Assembly (NCBI GenBank): GCA_964537035.1 | Contig: CAZIAK010000011.1 | Location: forward strand, 49,362 to 113,361 | Origin: CAZIAK01 sp964537035 | GTDB taxonomy: Bacteria > Planctomycetota > B15-G4 | DNA length: 64,000 nt | Direction of reading: 5' to 3' | Part shown: positions 52,917 to 60,752 of the stretch, piece after piece | Layout of the letters: each line of letters begins with the position of its first letter | Position numbering within the stretch: position 1 is the stretch's first letter | Translations under genes and position numbers: made by a program | The notes under the pieces: generated by a model | What the model saw: only the letters and a program-made list of their open reading frames with translations | What the model was told of the DNA's origin: nothing | Databases searched by the model: none

Positions 52917-53678
52917 TCAGCGGGAGGAGGCGCGCCGCTCGGTGATCTCGATCAGCAGCTCCCGCAGCTCGTCGATGACGGCGTCGGCCAGGCGCTCGTG
53001 CCCAGCGGGGTTGGGGTGCAGGCCGTCGGCGAGCTGGTAGCGGCTGTCGCTCGCAAACTCGTCCATGAAGTCGGGGACGAAGGGCAGCTCGAACTCCTGA
53101 GCGAGCTGGTGATAGAGCTGGGCGAACAGGGTGCCGTAGGAGCTGCCATGACTGCTGGGCATGCGGATGCCGAGCAACAAGAGGGGCACGCCTGCGGCCT
53201 GCGTGCGCAGGATGATCTGACGCAGGTTGTCGAAGATGCCGGGGCCGCCTTCGGTGGCGTGCAGGGCCTGGCCGCGGAGGCCGTCGTTGCCCCCCAGCTC
53301 CAGGACCAGGAGGTCTGGCTGTTGGTCCAGGAGCCAGTCGAGGCGCCGCAGCCCGCCCGCGCTGGTGTCGCCGCTGACCCCCGCGTTGACCAGGCGAAAG
53401 GGGTGCCCTTCGTCGACCAGGAGCCGATGCACCACGGCGGGAAAGGCCTGGTCAGCGGAGAGCCCGAGGCCCGAGCTGAACGAGTCGCCGAGGAACACGA
53501 CCAGGGGCGCGTCGTCGGCCACATCTCCCGTGACAAGCGGCGCCGCGGAGGCTTCGGGCGCGGCCTTGTCGAACAGCCTCGTCTCGCCAGGGGGGGCCGC
53601 TTCGTCGTCGTTGCAACCGGCGAAGCACAGCGACAGGGCCAGCAGAGCGGGCAGCCAGCGAGTGGGATCAAGCGGCAT
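52917..53678 (-). CDS. GDSL-type arylesterase / lysophospholipase lipoprotein (TesA-like)
   Basis: This 253-aa protein is an SGNH hydrolase with lipobox SLCFAGC. Block I FLGDSFSSGLGLSADQAFP holds the catalytic Ser. Block II is around the Gly in NAGVSGDTSAGG, block III has the Asn in ELGGNDGLRG, and block V Asp/His in LADGLHPNPAGH. TesA-type enzymes hydrolyse acyl-CoA, lysophospholipids and aryl esters in the periplasm. ATG at 53678 chosen since it directly precedes the lipoprotein signal; an earlier ATG at 53717 adds 13 unlikely residues. Confidence 0.88.
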   Translation of the reverse strand: MPLDPTRWLPALLALSLCFAGCNDDEAAPPGETRLFDKAAPEASAAPLVTGDVADDAPLVVFLGDSFSSGLGLSADQAFPAVVHRLLVDEGHPFRLVNAGVSGDTSAGGLRRLDWLLDQQPDLLVLELGGNDGLRGQALHATEGGPGIFDNLRQIILRTQAAGVPLLLLGIRMPSSHGSSYGTLFAQLYHQLAQEFELPFVPDFMDEFASDSRYQLADGLHPNPAGHERLADAVIDELRELLIEITERRASSR

Positions 53679-53836
53679 GGGCAGGTCACAAGAGTCGAGA
53701 ACTGCAGTGGCTGGCATTCTAGCGTGGAGCCTCGCTGGACCGGGGCGAAAGTCTGGGCTGTGGTCCAGGATCTCCCGGGGCCGACTCCTCGCTGATCGGT
53801 ATGCTCGGGCGCCGCTGCATCCCCTGCGAAACCGCC

Positions 53837-54559
53837 ATGGCGTCCCCTGTCTTCGCCTTCTTGCTGCTCCGTGAGCACCCCTATGGCCGGGAGATGCTGC
53901 AACAGCTTCTGGCCGCTGGTCATGTGCCCACGGTGATCGTCGAAGAAGACTCGGCCATGGCCGCGGTGGAGGGGGAGAAGTTCCTCACGCGCATGGCAGG
54001 CTACAGCGTGGCAGAAACCATCGCCGCCCAGGCCGACGCCCACAGCATTGCCCTGCGCGCGGTGCCGCTGCACACCAGTGACGCGCTGCTGGAGTTGCTG
54101 GGTCCGTTGGAGCTGGACCTGATCGTCTTCGGTGGCACACGGATCATTCGCGGCGACATCCTGAGCCACCCCCTGCACGGCGTGATCAATAGCCACCCGG
54201 GGTTGTTGCCCGAGTGTCGCGGCTCAGCGTCGCCCGCCTGGTCGGTCTTCCATGACATCCCGGTAGGGTCTTCCACACATTTTTGTGACAAGGGTATAGA
54301 TACAGGCGACCTGCTGCTGCGGCGTGAGCTCCCCGTGCGCCGAGGCATGAGCTATGAGGACATCTGCCATGGGACGCAGGTGCTCGCGGGCACCCTGATG
54401 CGCGAGGCGCTGGACGCCTTTGCGGACGGGCGCTGGAATACACTGCGCCACGCTCAGGGCAGCTCCCCCTGGCCCACCTTCAAGAACGCTCCCGAAGACG
54501 TGCTGGCGGTGGTGCGCAGCAAGCTGGCAGACGGATCCTACGAGCATCTGGTCGACTGA
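53837..54559 (+). CDS. Formyltransferase-family protein
   Basis: This 240-aa protein has the formyl-transferase N-terminal fold: DLIVFGGTRIIRGDIL, then NSHPGLLPECRGSASPAWS with the catalytic Asn and His, and GIDTGDLLL with the catalytic Asp. The fold is shared by PurN, methionyl-tRNA formyltransferase and sugar-nucleotide formyltransferases. The N terminus (MASPVFAFLLLREHPYGREM) is not that of PurN or Fmt, so the acceptor is open. A TATGCT at 53800-53805 may be a -10. Confidence 0.82.
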   Translation: MASPVFAFLLLREHPYGREMLQQLLAAGHVPTVIVEEDSAMAAVEGEKFLTRMAGYSVAETIAAQADAHSIALRAVPLHTSDALLELLGPLELDLIVFGGTRIIRGDILSHPLHGVINSHPGLLPECRGSASPAWSVFHDIPVGSSTHFCDKGIDTGDLLLRRELPVRRGMSYEDICHGTQVLAGTLMREALDAFADGRWNTLRHAQGSSPWPTFKNAPEDVLAVVRSKLADGSYEHLVD

Positions 54560-54633
54560 TTCGAGGCCGAGCTGACTCTCGCGGAGGATGGCAGGACGCC
54601 ACGGCGAGGTCCCACATGCCAGCTCTGTTTCCG

Positions 54634-54639
54634 TAGACT
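54634..54639 (+). promoter_or_regulatory. Candidate -10 element for the molybdenum hydroxylase operon
   Basis: TAGACT, the same hexamer as in the peroxidase promoter, 30 nt before the start at 54670. No clear -35. Confidence 0.3.
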
Positions 54640-54669
54640 GCTCGCTTGCGCCCACACGGAGACCTGTCC

Positions 54670-55125
54670 ATGAGCACCCTGCGCCTCAACGGCGAGACGA
54701 TCACCTTGGAGGGCGTCGACCCTGCCATGCCCCTGCTGTGGCTGCTGCGTGATCACCTCGGACTCACGGGAACCAAGTTCGGCTGCGGCAAGGGGCTGTG
54801 CGGTTCGTGCACCGTCCATCTCGATGGCGAGCCCGCCCGGGCCTGCGTCACGCCCCTCAGCACGGTAGGCGACAAAGAGGTCACCACCATCGAAGGCCTG
54901 AGCAGCGATGGCGACCATCCCGTGCAGAAGGCCTGGCGGGAGCACGGTGTGCCTCAGTGCGGCTACTGCCAGCCGGGGCAGATGATGACGGCGGCCGCCT
55001 TGCTGGAGCGTCGTCCCCATCCCGACGACGAAGACATCGACGGGGCCATGACCGGAAACCTCTGCCGCTGCGGAACCTACCAACGCATTCGCGCGGCCAT
55101 CCACACTGCGGCGGAGGGCAAGTGA
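54670..55125 (+). CDS. (2Fe-2S)-binding small subunit of a molybdenum hydroxylase (IorA-like)
   Basis: This 151-aa protein carries two 2Fe-2S sites. The plant-ferredoxin-like one is in FGCGKGLCGSCTVHLDGEPA plus a fourth Cys in RACVTP. The second is CGYCQPGQMM and NLCRCGTYQRI. It matches the IorA/CoxS small subunit of the xanthine oxidase family and passes electrons from the molybdenum centre. Its stop and the large-subunit ATG share a base (TGATG). Confidence 0.93.
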   Translation: MSTLRLNGETITLEGVDPAMPLLWLLRDHLGLTGTKFGCGKGLCGSCTVHLDGEPARACVTPLSTVGDKEVTTIEGLSSDGDHPVQKAWREHGVPQCGYCQPGQMMTAAALLERRPHPDDEDIDGAMTGNLCRCGTYQRIRAAIHTAAEGK

Positions 55126-57425
55126 TGAGCAGTTCTGATGAGCGCTCCATCGACGTGGTGAACCTGAGCGGTGATCTGTCCCGCCGTCGTTTCCTGGCCG
55201 GGCTGATCGGCACCGGCGGCCTGCTGCTGGGCGTGTCGGGTCAGGCAGCCTGCGGCACCTTCGCGTCGTTTGCAGGCACGGCGGCCGACGAGCCGTTCGC
55301 CCCCGACGTCTGGATCTCCTTGGCCCCTGATGGCGCGTTGACTCTGGTGGCGCACCGTTCCGAGATGGGCACGGGCATTCGCACTTCCCTGCCCATGTTG
55401 TTGGCCGAAGAACTCGGCGCCGACTGGCAAAACGTTCGCGTGCTGCAAGCTCCTGGGGACCGGGCCTACGGCGACCAGAACACCGATGGCTCTCGGAGCG
55501 TGACCCAGTTCTACGAGGTCATGCGCCGGGCCGGCGCCACGGCGCGACGCATGCTGGAGCAAGCGGCGGCCGATCAGTGGGGCGTCGATGTCGAGCAGTG
55601 CACGGCCGCAGAGCATCAGGTCACGGATGAGTCCAGCGGTCGCAGCGCGAGCTTCGCCGAACTGGCCACGCTCGCCGGTGAGCAGTCTGTGCCAGCCGAC
55701 GGAGCACTGCGTTACCGCGACCGCAAGAACTGGCGCATGGTGGGCGGCGACAATGCCGTGCCCCTCGCAGACGAGCAGGGGCTGACCACAGGCCAAGGGC
55801 TCTTCGGTCTGGACGTGCGCCGTCCAGGCATGTTGCACGCCGTGATCGCTCGCGCTCCCGTGCTGGGCGGCACGATCGAGTCCTACGACGAAGACGCTGC
55901 CATGGCGGTGGCAGGGGTCCGCGCGGTGGTGCCGATCCCCGGCTTTCAAGGCCCCCACGCCTTTCAGCCCCTGGGCGGTCTGGCGGTCGTGGCGGACAAC
56001 ACCTGGTCAGCGATCGAAGGTCGCGAGGCCCTGGCGGCCCGGTTCAGCAGCGGGCAGCACGGCAGCTACTCCAGCGCTGGGTTTCGCGAGCAGCTTCTGG
56101 CCACGGCGAACGACGACGGTCGCCTGGTGCGAGACGACGGGGATGCCGCGGCGGCCTTGTCCCGTGCGGCCAAGACCCTGAGCGCCGACTACTACCTGCC
56201 ACACCTGGCCCACGCGCCCATGGAGCCGCCCTGTGCGGTGGCCGAAGCCAGCGCCGACGGCTGCGAAGTCTGGGCGCCGACCCAGAACCCTCAGGGTGCC
56301 CGGTCAGAGGTGGCCAACACCCTGGGACTGTCCGAAGCGAACGTGACCATCAACGTGACGCTGCTTGGCGGGGGCTTCGGTCGCAAGAGCAAGCCCGACT
56401 ACATCGTGGAGGCTGCCCTGCTCTCGCGCGTGACGGGCAGGCCCATCCACCTCACCTGGACCCGTGAAGACGACCTGCATCACGACTACTTCCATACCGT
56501 GGCGGCTTGCCACATGGAGGCGGGGCTCGACGACGACGGCGCGGTGACCGGCTGGTTGCAGCGTTCGGTTTTTCCGCCCATCTCGTCGACCTTTGCGCCC
56601 TTCGGATCGCCCCCGGCACGGCAGGGTGGGGGAGGCGAGCTGGGCATGGGCTTCAGCGACGTGCCCTTCGCCGTGCCCAATCTGCGGGTCGAGAACGGCG
56701 AGGCCGATGGCCACGTGCGCATCGGCTGGTTGCGTTCGGTGGCTCACGTCTACCACGCCTTCGCCACCTGCAGCTTCGCCGACGAAGTGGCCCACGCCCG
56801 GGGACAAGATCCCCTCGAGTCGCTGCTGCAGCTCATGGGCGACGATCGCATGCTCGATCTGTCCGGTGTGCGCGGCGGCCGCCCGCCCTCCCAGACCCAT
56901 CCGTGGAATGTGGGTCGCTTGAACAACGTCATTCGCTTGGTGGCCAAGCGGGCGGGTTGGGGGCGCAAGCTGCCCCGTGGCCGAGGGTTGGGCATCGCCG
57001 CTCACCGCAGCTTCTTGAGCTACGTGGCCAACGTCATCGAGGTCGAGGTGAGCGCCGACGGCGTCCTGACCATTCCGAAGGTGCACGTGGTCATCGATTG
57101 CGGGGTGGCAGTCCACCCCGATCGTATCCGGGCTCAGATGGAGGGGGCCGCGGCCTTCGCCACCACCCTGGCGCGCCACGGTGAGATCACCGCCGAGAAC
57201 GGGGCTGTGGTCCAGGACAACTTCGACACCTATCAGCTGGCCACCATCACCTCCGCGCCCCAAGAGGTGGACGTGCACATCGTCCACAGCGACGAGCGGC
57301 CCAGCGGCGTCGGCGAGACCGGTGTGCCGCCCTTCGCGCCCGCCCTTTGCAACGCCATCTTCGCCGCCACGGGTCAGCGCATCAGAGAGCTGCCTCTCGC
57401 TCATCACGACCTGTCCTGGAGCTGA
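55125..57425 (+). CDS. Molybdopterin-binding large subunit of isoquinoline 1-oxidoreductase type (IorB-like)
   Basis: This 766-aa protein hydroxylates an N-heterocycle or aldehyde on a molybdenum centre. A twin-arginine signal SRRRFLAGLIGTGG (from residue 19) sends it to the periplasm, probably with its small subunit riding along. Family motifs: RSEMGTGIRTSLPMLLAEEL, PMEPPCAVAEA, LLGGGFGRKSKPDY, and the catalytic Glu in GVGETGVPPFAPALCNAIF. No FAD subunit or XdhC maturation gene lies nearby, as for IorAB, which donates electrons to cytochromes. The true substrate is unknown. Confidence 0.92.
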   Translation: MSSSDERSIDVVNLSGDLSRRRFLAGLIGTGGLLLGVSGQAACGTFASFAGTAADEPFAPDVWISLAPDGALTLVAHRSEMGTGIRTSLPMLLAEELGADWQNVRVLQAPGDRAYGDQNTDGSRSVTQFYEVMRRAGATARRMLEQAAADQWGVDVEQCTAAEHQVTDESSGRSASFAELATLAGEQSVPADGALRYRDRKNWRMVGGDNAVPLADEQGLTTGQGLFGLDVRRPGMLHAVIARAPVLGGTIESYDEDAAMAVAGVRAVVPIPGFQGPHAFQPLGGLAVVADNTWSAIEGREALAARFSSGQHGSYSSAGFREQLLATANDDGRLVRDDGDAAAALSRAAKTLSADYYLPHLAHAPMEPPCAVAEASADGCEVWAPTQNPQGARSEVANTLGLSEANVTINVTLLGGGFGRKSKPDYIVEAALLSRVTGRPIHLTWTREDDLHHDYFHTVAACHMEAGLDDDGAVTGWLQRSVFPPISSTFAPFGSPPARQGGGGELGMGFSDVPFAVPNLRVENGEADGHVRIGWLRSVAHVYHAFATCSFADEVAHARGQDPLESLLQLMGDDRMLDLSGVRGGRPPSQTHPWNVGRLNNVIRLVAKRAGWGRKLPRGRGLGIAAHRSFLSYVANVIEVEVSADGVLTIPKVHVVIDCGVAVHPDRIRAQMEGAAAFATTLARHGEITAENGAVVQDNFDTYQLATITSAPQEVDVHIVHSDERPSGVGETGVPPFAPALCNAIFAATGQRIRELPLAHHDLSWS

Positions 57426-57632
57426 CGGGCCACAAGATCTTGAGATTGGCGGTTCACACCTTGAGCTGCGCCGGACTCTAGCTCGGACTTCGTCACTCGG
57501 CAGGGCGTGTTGGCGGGAGACGAACGGATGCTGCGGGAGTGGCGGTTTCGCGCGGCGTCCCATTGGTAGCCAGGCTCGCTCGGTGGAGCGATGGGGTAAG
57601 GTTGGGCCTCGCCGTCACCCCTGAGCCTTGCT

Positions 57633-58889
57633 GTGTCCGAACTGCTCATCGCTGAGAACGACTTCGCGCCGCTGAGCGACGCAGCGGTCGTCCCCAAGGT
57701 CTTGCACATCGAAGACTGCGACCTGGTGGCGCATGGGCCGCCTCGCGAACTGGCTGGCCTGGTCGAGCTGAACATCGAAGACGGCAACGTCGACGGACCA
57801 GCCTTGCAGCGCTGGTTGGCGGTCTGCCCCGATCTGGCTGCGCTTGACGTCGAAGGCGCCGCCCTCGGTGAGCTGAGCTGGCGGGTCCTGCCTGGTCGTC
57901 TGCAAGAACTCTCCGTTCGTCTGGGACAACTGACCGCCATGATGGACCCGCCTGCCACGTCAGGACTGCGGGTCATCGAGCTGACCAGCTGCGGGCTGCA
58001 GTCCGTCGAGCTGTCGCCGTCACTCTCGGGCTTGGAGCGGGTCAGCTTCGCCTACAATCCCGGCCTGGTCGCGTGCCCAGACCTGCCTTGGAGCGCCAGG
58101 CCTTTCTCGCTCGATCTGCGCGGTTGTGGTCTCGACTCCTGGCCAGCAGTGAGCGGCGCCGAGAAGGTGTCCACGCTCGATCTGTCGTTCAACCCCGTGG
58201 GTCGTGTGGCGCAAGAGGTGGAGTCGTGGTCGAGCCTGAGCGTGCTGCGCATGGCCGATTGTGGGCTGACGCATCTCGACGAGGCCCTCTGCGAGCTGCC
58301 CTACCTGCGCGAGCTCTGGCTGAAGGACAACGCCCTGGCCCGGTTGCCCGACGGGCTCGGTGGGCTGTCGACCCTGCGCGTCCTCGACCTCAGCCGGTGT
58401 CAGCTGGGGGAGCTGCCAGAGGGCCTTGCGCAGCTGCATGGTCTCGAGGCCCTGTTGTTGTCGGAGAACCCCCTGCCTCGAGTGCCCGAGGCGCTGCTGG
58501 GCCTGGAGAACCTGCGCAATCTCCAGCTCTGGAAAACGGGACTGGCAGGTCTTCCTGAATCGCTCGCTGGGCTGAACAACCTGCGCCAGCTGGAGCTGAG
58601 CTACAACCCGCTCAAGCGCCTTCCAGATCTGAGTGAGTTGCCAGCGCTGGGCTACCTCGGTCTCTGTGGCCTGCGCACGCTCGACTGGCAGCAGGGCTTC
58701 GGCCGCCTGGCCGAGCTGAGTCGGGTGGGGACCATCAGCTTCACCAACAACGACTTCGAGACCTTCGATGATCGCGTCTTCGAGATCCCCGGGTTGCAGC
58801 GAATCGACGTGAACAAGACGGGCGTCGCAGGTGGCGAGTGGCAGCGTTATCGCGAGAGCTTTCCCGACGTGACCATCTGGGGTGGGTGA
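57633..58889 (+). CDS. Leucine-rich repeat protein
   Basis: This 418-aa protein lacks a signal peptide and so is probably cytoplasmic. From about residue 180 it has consecutive 23-residue LRRs of the type LPxxLxxLxxLRxLxLxxN, for example LPDGLGGLSTLRVLDLSRC and LPEGLAQLHGLEALLLSEN. The first half shows weaker repeats. GTG start at 57633; a TAAGGT (57597-57602) may be the -10. It overlaps the following gene by 8 bp. Protein-protein binding is inferred. Confidence 0.8.
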   Translation: MSELLIAENDFAPLSDAAVVPKVLHIEDCDLVAHGPPRELAGLVELNIEDGNVDGPALQRWLAVCPDLAALDVEGAALGELSWRVLPGRLQELSVRLGQLTAMMDPPATSGLRVIELTSCGLQSVELSPSLSGLERVSFAYNPGLVACPDLPWSARPFSLDLRGCGLDSWPAVSGAEKVSTLDLSFNPVGRVAQEVESWSSLSVLRMADCGLTHLDEALCELPYLRELWLKDNALARLPDGLGGLSTLRVLDLSRCQLGELPEGLAQLHGLEALLLSENPLPRVPEALLGLENLRNLQLWKTGLAGLPESLAGLNNLRQLELSYNPLKRLPDLSELPALGYLGLCGLRTLDWQQGFGRLAELSRVGTISFTNNDFETFDDRVFEIPGLQRIDVNKTGVAGGEWQRYRESFPDVTIWGG

Positions 58890-60066
58890 CAAGCCCACCT
58901 CTTCGTCGCAGGGCCAGACGGCTGACGTCGCCGCCTTCGGAGGCGTCTCGGCCGTGGCCGTGCTGCCCTGCACCGACCTGGCCCGCACCATGGCCTGGTT
59001 CACGGAGGCGCTCGACTTTCGCCTCGACTGCATCGCGCCAGCGGATGATCCCCAGCGAGCGTTGATGTCTGGATACGGCCTGCACCTTGAGCTGCGACGA
59101 GGGGCGGCACAGGGCCCCGGCCGCTTGCGTCTGTCCTGCGCTGAGCCCCGGACTCTCGGTCTCCGTTTGGGAGGTGTCGAGGCTGACCAGGGCAAGGGCT
59201 GGGCGGTGAGCGCGCCCAACGGCACGGTCATCGAGCTGGTGGAGGCGAACCCGCCCCTCGTCGTGCCTTCGGCCCCACAGCAGCTGGTCAGCACGGCTCC
59301 TCAAGGGGCTGGAGACGACGGCGTGGTCACCGGCCGCGCGGGCATGGTCTACCGCGATCTGATCCCCGGGCGCTGGGGCGGCCGCTTCATCGCCTCGCAG
59401 ATCCGCATCGAAGAGGGCGGCCCTGTCCCCGACTCGGTGCACTTCCACAAGATCCGCTTTCAGCTGATCTACTGCGCTGCGGGATGGGTGCGGGTGGCCT
59501 ACGAAGATCAGGGCGAGCCCCTGGTCATGCAGCCTGGGGACTGTGTGCTGCAGCCGCCGGAGATTCGGCACCAGGTGTTGGAGAGTTCGGCGGGCCTGGC
59601 AGTGATCGAGGTCACCTGCCCCGCAGAGCACGACACCTGGCTCGACCATGATCTGGTCTTGCCCACGGGGGCTGTCCATCCTGAGCGGGACTTCGGCGGA
59701 CAACGCTTCGTGCATCACGTCGCCGAGTCGACCCCCTGGACTGCATGGCGCGGTGACGGTTTCGAGCAGCAGCAGACGAAGATTGACGCCGCCACCGGCG
59801 GGTTGGCCACGGTGGGCACCGTGCGCTGCACTGACACGACCAGCTCAACGACCTTGCACCACGACGGCGAGTTCTTGTTTCTCTACATTCTCCGCGGGGC
59901 CATCAGCTGGCGTTGCGACGGACGGCCAGAGCTGCGCCTCGCGCAGGGCCACAGCCTCGCCGTGCCAGCAGGCCTGGACAGCGCCTTGAGCCAGGGCACG
60001 GCAGACCTGCTCCTGCTCGAAGTGTGCCTTCCTGGGCACGCCGACAACCACGACTCGCGCGACTGA
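58882..60066 (+). CDS. VOC (glyoxalase-like) plus two cupin domains
   Basis: This 394-aa protein has an N-terminal VOC-like segment (VLPCTDLARTMAWFTEALDF, about residues 27-125). A first cupin (about 165-270, with VHFHKIRFQLIYCAAG and MQPGDCVLQPPEIRHQV, including a His-rich metal site) and a second cupin (about 315-390, LHHDGEFLFLYILRGA and AVPAGLD) follow. Cupins of this form are found in dioxygenases and sugar-binding proteins. The substrate is unknown. GTG start overlaps the LRR gene; the ABC gene follows 2 bp after the stop. Confidence 0.78.
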   Translation: MGDKPTSSSQGQTADVAAFGGVSAVAVLPCTDLARTMAWFTEALDFRLDCIAPADDPQRALMSGYGLHLELRRGAAQGPGRLRLSCAEPRTLGLRLGGVEADQGKGWAVSAPNGTVIELVEANPPLVVPSAPQQLVSTAPQGAGDDGVVTGRAGMVYRDLIPGRWGGRFIASQIRIEEGGPVPDSVHFHKIRFQLIYCAAGWVRVAYEDQGEPLVMQPGDCVLQPPEIRHQVLESSAGLAVIEVTCPAEHDTWLDHDLVLPTGAVHPERDFGGQRFVHHVAESTPWTAWRGDGFEQQQTKIDAATGGLATVGTVRCTDTTSSTTLHHDGEFLFLYILRGAISWRCDGRPELRLAQGHSLAVPAGLDSALSQGTADLLLLEVCLPGHADNHDSRD

Positions 60067-60068
60067 TC

Positions 60069-60752
60069 ATGGACACAACCCATCCCCTCGTCTGCCGGGG
60101 CCTGACCCAGCGGCTGCCTTCCGGCTCCGAGACGCTCACCATTCTCGAGGGCGTCGACCTGACCGTGGCTGCCGGCGAATGCGTGGCCCTCCTCGGGCCT
60201 TCCGGTAGTGGCAAGTCGACCCTGCTCGGGCTCATGGCCGGGCTCGATCAACCCACGTCGGGCAAGGTCTTCGTACACGGGCAAGATCTCTCACTGCTCA
60301 ACGAAGACCAGCTAGCTCTGCTGCGGCGGGACAGAATCGGCTTCGTCTTCCAGTCGTTCCAACTGCTGGGCAATCTCACCGCGCTCGAGAACGTGTTGCT
60401 GCCTCTCGAACTCATCGGCGTCGACGCGGCCAGGGGGCGAGCTCGTGAGTTGCTCGACCAGGTGGGACTGTCTGAGCGGGGGCACCACTACCCGTCCCAG
60501 CTGTCCGGCGGTGAGCAGCAGCGAGTGGCCTTGGCCAGGGCCTTCGCCAGTCGGCCGCCCATCTTGTTGGCGGACGAACCCACGGGCAATCTGGACAGCG
60601 AGACCGGCGAGCGTGTGCTGGAGCTGCTCTTCGACCTGCGCGCCGAGGCCAACACGGCCCTGGTCATCGTGACCCACGACTCCGCCGTGGCGCAGCGGGC
60701 CAGCCGCTCCGTGCGCCTCGCAGCGGGGCGCGTCGTGAGTGAGACGCCGTGA
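60069..60752 (+). CDS. ABC transporter ATP-binding protein (LolD/YbbA type)
   Basis: This 227-aa ATPase has Walker A GPSGSGKST, Q-loop FVFQSFQLLGNLTALENV, signature LSGGEQQRVALARAF, Walker B ILLADEPTGNLDSETG and switch His VTHD. The FQSF-LLGNLTALENV loop is typical of the MacB/LolD/YbbA group that works with FtsX-type permeases. It overlaps the permease start in GTGA. Confidence 0.94.
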   Translation: MDTTHPLVCRGLTQRLPSGSETLTILEGVDLTVAAGECVALLGPSGSGKSTLLGLMAGLDQPTSGKVFVHGQDLSLLNEDQLALLRRDRIGFVFQSFQLLGNLTALENVLLPLELIGVDAARGRARELLDQVGLSERGHHYPSQLSGGEQQRVALARAFASRPPILLADEPTGNLDSETGERVLELLFDLRAEANTALVIVTHDSAVAQRASRSVRLAAGRVVSETP

